A stretch of DNA of 18,345 nt from an uncultured Clostridia bacterium. GTDB lineage: Bacteria > Bacillota > Clostridia > TANB77 > CAG-508. Each line of letters begins with the position of its first letter. Positions within the stretch are counted from its first letter, which is position 1. Positions 14,593-18,345 of the stretch are shown piece after piece. The stretch covers positions 1-18,345 of the forward strand of contig CANQTJ010000014.1 in NCBI GenBank assembly GCA_947626705.1, given 5' to 3'. Below the pieces are notes generated by a model that worked only from the letters and a program-made list of their open reading frames with translations, was not told the origin of the DNA and made no database searches. The position numbers and the translations under genes were made by a program.

Positions 14593-17460
14593 TTATCTTT
14601 TTATTTCTTCCATAACAAAAACTTCTATAATATCTCCTTCTTTTATATCATTGTAATTTTCTATTTGCATACCACATTCAAATCCTTTTGTTACTTCTTT
14701 TGCCTCATCTTTAAATCTTTTTAAAGTTGCAAGTTTTCCTTCATGTATTACAACATTATCTCTTATTACTCTTACTCCAGCATTTCTTTCAACTTTTCCG
14801 TTTAATACATATCCTCCGGCTATTGTTCCAACATTTGAAATTCTAAATGTTTGTCTTACTTCTGCATTTCCTATAATTTTTTCTTCATATTTTGGTGCTA
14901 ACATTCCTTTCATTGCTGCTTCTACTTCTTCTATTGCTTGATATATTACAGAATATTGTTTTATTTGTACTTCTTCTTTTTCTGCCATTTCTTTTGCAGC
15001 TTGTATTGGTCTTACGTTAAATGCTATTATTACTGCATTTGATACTTTTGCAAGTGTTACATCTGATTCATTAACTGCTCCAGGAGCTGCATGTATAACT
15101 TTTACTTTTACTTCATCGTTTTGTAATTTTTCCATTGATTGTTTTACTGCTTCAACTGAACCTTGAACATCTGCTTTTACTATTAAATTTAGATGTTTTA
15201 AATTTCCTTCTTCCATTTGGCTAAATAAGTTATCTAGTGTAACTTTAGTTCCTGAATTTATTGATTTTTCTCTTGCTTCACGTTTTCTTCTTTCTATTAA
15301 ATGCTTTGCTGTCTTTTCGTCTTTTACTTCATAGAAAATATCACCTGCTTCTGGAACTTCTGTTAATCCCATTATTTCTACTGGTGTTGATGGTCCAGCT
15401 GATTTTACTTTTTTACCATTCTCATTTGCCATAGCTCTTATTCTACCAATTGATGAACCTACTATTACTGTATCTCCAATATCTAGAGTTCCTCTTTGTA
15501 CAAGCATTGTAGCAATAGCACCTTTATTTTTATCAAGTCTTGCTTCTATAACAACACCTTTTGATTGTTTATTAGGGTTTGCTTTTAGTTCTAATACATC
15601 TGCTTGTAATAATACCATTTCTAATAATTGGTCTATATTTATATTATTTTTAGCTGATATTGGAACACATATTGTATCTCCTCCCCATTCTTCTGGTACT
15701 AATTCATAATTCATTAATTCTTGCTTTACTTTATCTACATTTGCATCTGGTAAGTCAATTTTATTTATTGCAACTATTATTGGTATCTCTGCTGATTTTG
15801 CGTGGTTAATTGCTTCTATTGTTTGTGGCATTATTCCATCATTTGCTGCTACTACTAATATTGCTATATCTGTTATTTGTGCACCTCTTGCTCTCATTGC
15901 AGTAAATGCTTCATGTCCTGGTGTGTCTAAAAATGTTATTTCTCTATCATTTACTTTAACTTTATATGCACCTATTGCTTGTGTAATTCCACCTGCTTCT
16001 CCTCCAATAACATTTGTTTTTCTTATTGTATCTAATAATGATGTTTTTCCATGATCAACGTGTCCCATAACAACAACTACTGGTGGTCTTACTTTTAAGT
16101 CTTCTTCTTTATCTTCTGAATCATCAAATAATATATCTTCATCTGTTACTGTTTCTTTCTTTTTAGCTGTTATACCAAATTCACCTGCTACTAAAAATGC
16201 CGTATCAAAATCAAGTTCTTGATTTATCGTTGCCATTGTACCGTATCCTAATAATTTTTTTATTACATCTGCTGTTGTTTTTTTCATTTCTGATGCTAAA
16301 TCTTTTACAGTTATTGAATCAGGTATTTCTATCTCTGTTAGCTCAAATATTTTTTGTTTTATTCTTTCTTCATCTTTATTTGCTTTTTTCTTTCCTTTTC
16401 TTCCTCTTTGAGTAGTTAAATCATAATAGTCTAACATTCCGCCTTCTTGATCTTCAAACATATTTGATAATTTATTTGCTTGTTTTAAAGATTTTAATTT
16501 TCCTTCATCAAAACTATTATTTTCATTTCTTCTTGATTTATTTTTCTTATTTTTATTTTCATCAAATTTGTTGTTTATTTTTTGTTTGTCTATATTTTTA
16601 TTATAATCACGGATTGTTTCTTTTTCTACTGTTTCTATGGATATTATATTTTTTATATTTTTATCTATTCCTTTTTGGTCTAATGGTTTTCTATTATTAA
16701 ATTTATTTGCATTGTTATTATTTCCATTATAGTTATTTTTATTAAAGTTATTATTATTTTGTTTATTGTTATAGTTATTTCTATTTTCAGCATTTTGATT
16801 ATTTCTTTTATTTAAATTATAATTATTCCTATTATTATAATTATTTTGTTTATTAGAATTATCAAAATTATTGTAATTTCTTACATTTTTATTATTATAA
16901 TTGTTTTCATTTTTGCTATTTTGTTTTGCATTATTAAATTGTTTTTCAGCTACTTCTACTTGCATATTTATATTACTATCCCCTTGTCTTTCATTTTCTC
17001 TATTTAATATTTTATCTTCTTTAGTTTCATCTTTTTTAGGCGTTTGCTTATTTAATCCAAATAGTTCATTAACTGTTTTTGGTTTGTTAGGTTTATTTCT
17101 ATATACTATATTAAAGTCTTTATTTTGTCTTCTTTCTACAAAACCTACATTATTATTTTTTGTGTCTTGATTTTTATTGCTATTTTTATTATTATCTTCA
17201 TCTGTTATTATAACTTCTCTTCTTATAATAACAGGTGCTTTTTCTTCTTTTTTTGCTGTAATTGTTGTTTGCTTTGTATTTTGCTCTGTTACTTGTTCAG
17301 TTTTTGTAATAATACTATTTTCTATTTTTTTTGCTTCATTTTCATCAACACCACTCATATGGCTTTTTGCATCTATATTTAATTTTTGTGCCATATCTAA
17401 TACCTCTTTACTGGCTAAGCCTAGCTTTTTTGCTATTTCATATATTTTTATCTTACCCAA
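14593..17460 (-). CDS. infB: Translation initiation factor IF-2
   Basis: GTPase that brings fMet-tRNA to the 30S subunit and promotes subunit joining. The 955-residue product opens with an IF2_N-type helix region (GKIKIYEIAKKLGL). A long polar linker follows, strongly Asn-rich at about 177-255, then the second IF2_N region (about 376-427) and the GTPase domain with GHVDHGKT (466-473), DTPGHEA (512-518) and NKID (566-569). Domains II to IV complete it. The frame extends to 17502 with an in-frame ATG at 17464-17466, but GGGGGTG abuts that ATG. The TTG at 17458-17460 has correct spacing and gives the family N-terminus. It overlaps the ylxQ stop by 8 bp, so translation is coupled. Confidence 0.96.
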   Translation of the reverse strand: MGKIKIYEIAKKLGLASKEVLDMAQKLNIDAKSHMSGVDENEAKKIENSIITKTEQVTEQNTKQTTITAKKEEKAPVIIRREVIITDEDNNKNSNKNQDTKNNNVGFVERRQNKDFNIVYRNKPNKPKTVNELFGLNKQTPKKDETKEDKILNRENERQGDSNINMQVEVAEKQFNNAKQNSKNENNYNNKNVRNYNNFDNSNKQNNYNNRNNYNLNKRNNQNAENRNNYNNKQNNNNFNKNNYNGNNNNANKFNNRKPLDQKGIDKNIKNIISIETVEKETIRDYNKNIDKQKINNKFDENKNKKNKSRRNENNSFDEGKLKSLKQANKLSNMFEDQEGGMLDYYDLTTQRGRKGKKKANKDEERIKQKIFELTEIEIPDSITVKDLASEMKKTTADVIKKLLGYGTMATINQELDFDTAFLVAGEFGITAKKKETVTDEDILFDDSEDKEEDLKVRPPVVVVMGHVDHGKTSLLDTIRKTNVIGGEAGGITQAIGAYKVKVNDREITFLDTPGHEAFTAMRARGAQITDIAILVVAANDGIMPQTIEAINHAKSAEIPIIVAINKIDLPDANVDKVKQELMNYELVPEEWGGDTICVPISAKNNINIDQLLEMVLLQADVLELKANPNKQSKGVVIEARLDKNKGAIATMLVQRGTLDIGDTVIVGSSIGRIRAMANENGKKVKSAGPSTPVEIMGLTEVPEAGDIFYEVKDEKTAKHLIERRKREAREKSINSGTKVTLDNLFSQMEEGNLKHLNLIVKADVQGSVEAVKQSMEKLQNDEVKVKVIHAAPGAVNESDVTLAKVSNAVIIAFNVRPIQAAKEMAEKEEVQIKQYSVIYQAIEEVEAAMKGMLAPKYEEKIIGNAEVRQTFRISNVGTIAGGYVLNGKVERNAGVRVIRDNVVIHEGKLATLKRFKDEAKEVTKGFECGMQIENYNDIKEGDIIEVFVMEEIKR

Positions 17461-17773
17461 TAACATCACCCCCATTATATTTTTTTTGTATTGTTTCTGC
17501 AAAATTTATGTCTTTAATTCCTAATATAGCTTTATTATTTTTACCTATAGTTTTACTTAATTCTTGTATATTTCCATCAATAATTACTGGTATATTATAA
17601 TTATCACAAATATCTATAAATTTTTTCTTTGTTCTTTCAGAACTGTCCTCTGCAATAATTACTAATTTAACTTTTTTCTTTAATATACTTTCTTCTACAC
17701 TATCTGCACCAAATGCTACTTTCCCAGCTTTCATTCCAAGCCCTATTAAACCTAATATTTTACTATTTATCAA
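17453..17773 (-). CDS. ylxQ: L7Ae-family ribosomal/K-turn-binding protein (YlxQ)
   Basis: A 106-residue L7Ae/L30e-fold protein; relatives bind kink-turn RNA. Characteristic parts are ILGLIGLGMKAGKVAFG (6-22), KVKLVIIAEDSS (34-45) and IPVIIDGNIQEL with the following GKNNKAILGI. The start is a TTG (17771-17773) with GAGGTGT five to six bases upstream; it overlaps the end of ylxR by 11 bp. The infB start lies within its last codons. The family and its usual site between ylxR and infB agree. Confidence 0.92.
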   Translation of the reverse strand: MINSKILGLIGLGMKAGKVAFGADSVEESILKKKVKLVIIAEDSSERTKKKFIDICDNYNIPVIIDGNIQELSKTIGKNNKAILGIKDINFAETIQKKYNGGDVIG

Positions 17774-18023
17774 TAATTACACCTCTTAAACTTTCATAGA
17801 TTTCTTGTGATATTTTTATATCTAAAGCTTTTTCTAATCTCTTACTTTTTATAACTTTTTCTAAACATTTTTCATCATCACAGATATATGCTCCTCGTCC
17901 TTCTTTTTTTCCTGTTCTATCTATTGAAATCTCATTATCTTTATTTTTTACTATTCTTATTAATTCATTTTTATCTTTCTTTTGATTACAACCCATACAT
18001 GTTCTTTGCGGTTGTTTTTTCAT
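17763..18023 (-). CDS. ylxR: YlxR family RNA-binding protein (DUF448)
   Basis: An 86-residue protein of the YlxR/DUF448 family found after nusA in most Firmicutes; structures of relatives suggest RNA binding. It carries RTCMGCNQKKDKNELIRIV (about 7-25, with the CxxC pair), DRTGKKEGRGAYIC (about 36-49) and a C-terminal helix with KRLEKALDI. The ATG at 18021-18023 has GGAAGG eight bases upstream; a GTG three codons earlier is too close to it. The 66-bp gap to nusA shows nothing of note. Confidence 0.93.
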   Translation of the reverse strand: MKKQPQRTCMGCNQKKDKNELIRIVKNKDNEISIDRTGKKEGRGAYICDDEKCLEKVIKSKRLEKALDIKISQEIYESLRGVIIDK

Positions 18024-18089
18024 AACATACACCTTCCTTCTAATTTATGTTTAGAAATCAATTATTATCCATTTATATTTTTATAACTA

Positions 18090-18345
18090 TTATTCTTCAC
18101 TTTCAGTATTATCTTCTTGTATATTGTCTTCTTTATCACTTTCTTCATTTTGCTTTTCTTCTAATATTTGTCTATATTGTGATTCAGATTTTATATCTAT
18201 TTTCCAATTTGTTAATTTTGCTGCTAATCTAGCATTTTGACCTGCTTTTCCAATTGCTAAAGATAATTGGTCATCTGGAACGATTACTTCTGCAAATTTT
18301 TCGTCTTCTTTAATATCTACAGCTAAAATTCTTGCTGGGAGTAGT
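18090..18345 (-). CDS. nusA: Transcription termination/antitermination protein NusA, 3' part only
   Basis: The last 85 codons of a gene that begins beyond the right edge. The translation contains EVIVPDDQLSLAIGKAGQNA and continues RLAAKLTNWKIDIKSE, the second KH domain of NusA, followed by a short acidic tail (EEKQNEESDKEDN and onward) to TAA at 18090-18092. NusA binds RNA polymerase and nascent RNA, and modulates pausing, termination and antitermination. It is the first gene of the operon visible here. Confidence 0.93.
   Translation of the reverse strand, partial: LLPARILAVDIKEDEKFAEVIVPDDQLSLAIGKAGQNARLAAKLTNWKIDIKSESQYRQILEEKQNEESDKEDNIQEDNTESEE

Noticed and set aside
16681..16930. Tandem-repeat or CRISPR-like structure in the ATT/TTA-rich stretch
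   Set aside because: It encodes the Asn-rich linker of IF-2 in frame; the repeats are irregular AAT/AAC codon runs without spacers.

Overview
The window is an AT-rich (roughly a quarter G+C by eye) stretch of a Firmicutes chromosome. The most likely source is an uncultured or gut-type Clostridia relative. Reasons: the gene order nusA-ylxR-ylxQ-infB-(small ORF)-rbfA-nrnA-truB, GGAGG-type ribosome binding sites, frequent TTG starts, and TGA used as a stop with TGG for Trp (so not the Mycoplasma code). All genes lie on the minus strand except one HIT-family gene. I see no rRNA, tRNA, CRISPR, prophage or intact insertion sequence.

Read in the direction of transcription (right to left), the right part (11921-18345) is the translation/RNA-processing operon: the 3' end of nusA, ylxR, ylxQ (L7Ae-like), infB, an unrecognised basic coiled-coil protein, rbfA, nrnA and truB. 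These genes cover transcription elongation control, initiation factor 2, 30S maturation, nanoRNA/pAp turnover and tRNA pseudouridine-55 synthesis. nrnA carries a +1 frameshift inside its conserved FGGGGH motif. The middle (5651-11811) holds an unrecognised conserved-looking protein, a class A penicillin-binding protein, cysS, and an alkaline-phosphatase-superfamily phosphodiesterase that overlaps cysS. The left part (449-4100) holds galE, a MNT nucleotidyltransferase/HEPN pair and argS.

The only plus-strand gene (4489-5562, a HIT-domain protein with an unfamiliar N-terminal part) has its own strong sigma-A type promoter. It is divergent from galE and convergent with the phosphodiesterase, which it meets at a 21-bp bidirectional terminator stem.

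Two gene-poor stretches are rich in inverted repeats. The first, 1-448, is a series of hairpins including a 17-bp inverted repeat, ending in a long terminator stem that includes the argS stop codon. The second, 4101-4488, is a ~150-bp element with ~30-bp terminal inverted repeats.

The points most worth a second look are: the nrnA frameshift; the HEPN/MNT pair, in which one key residue of each partner's signature motif is substituted; the two inverted-repeat elements; the TIGN in place of HIGN in CysS; and several unrecognised proteins.
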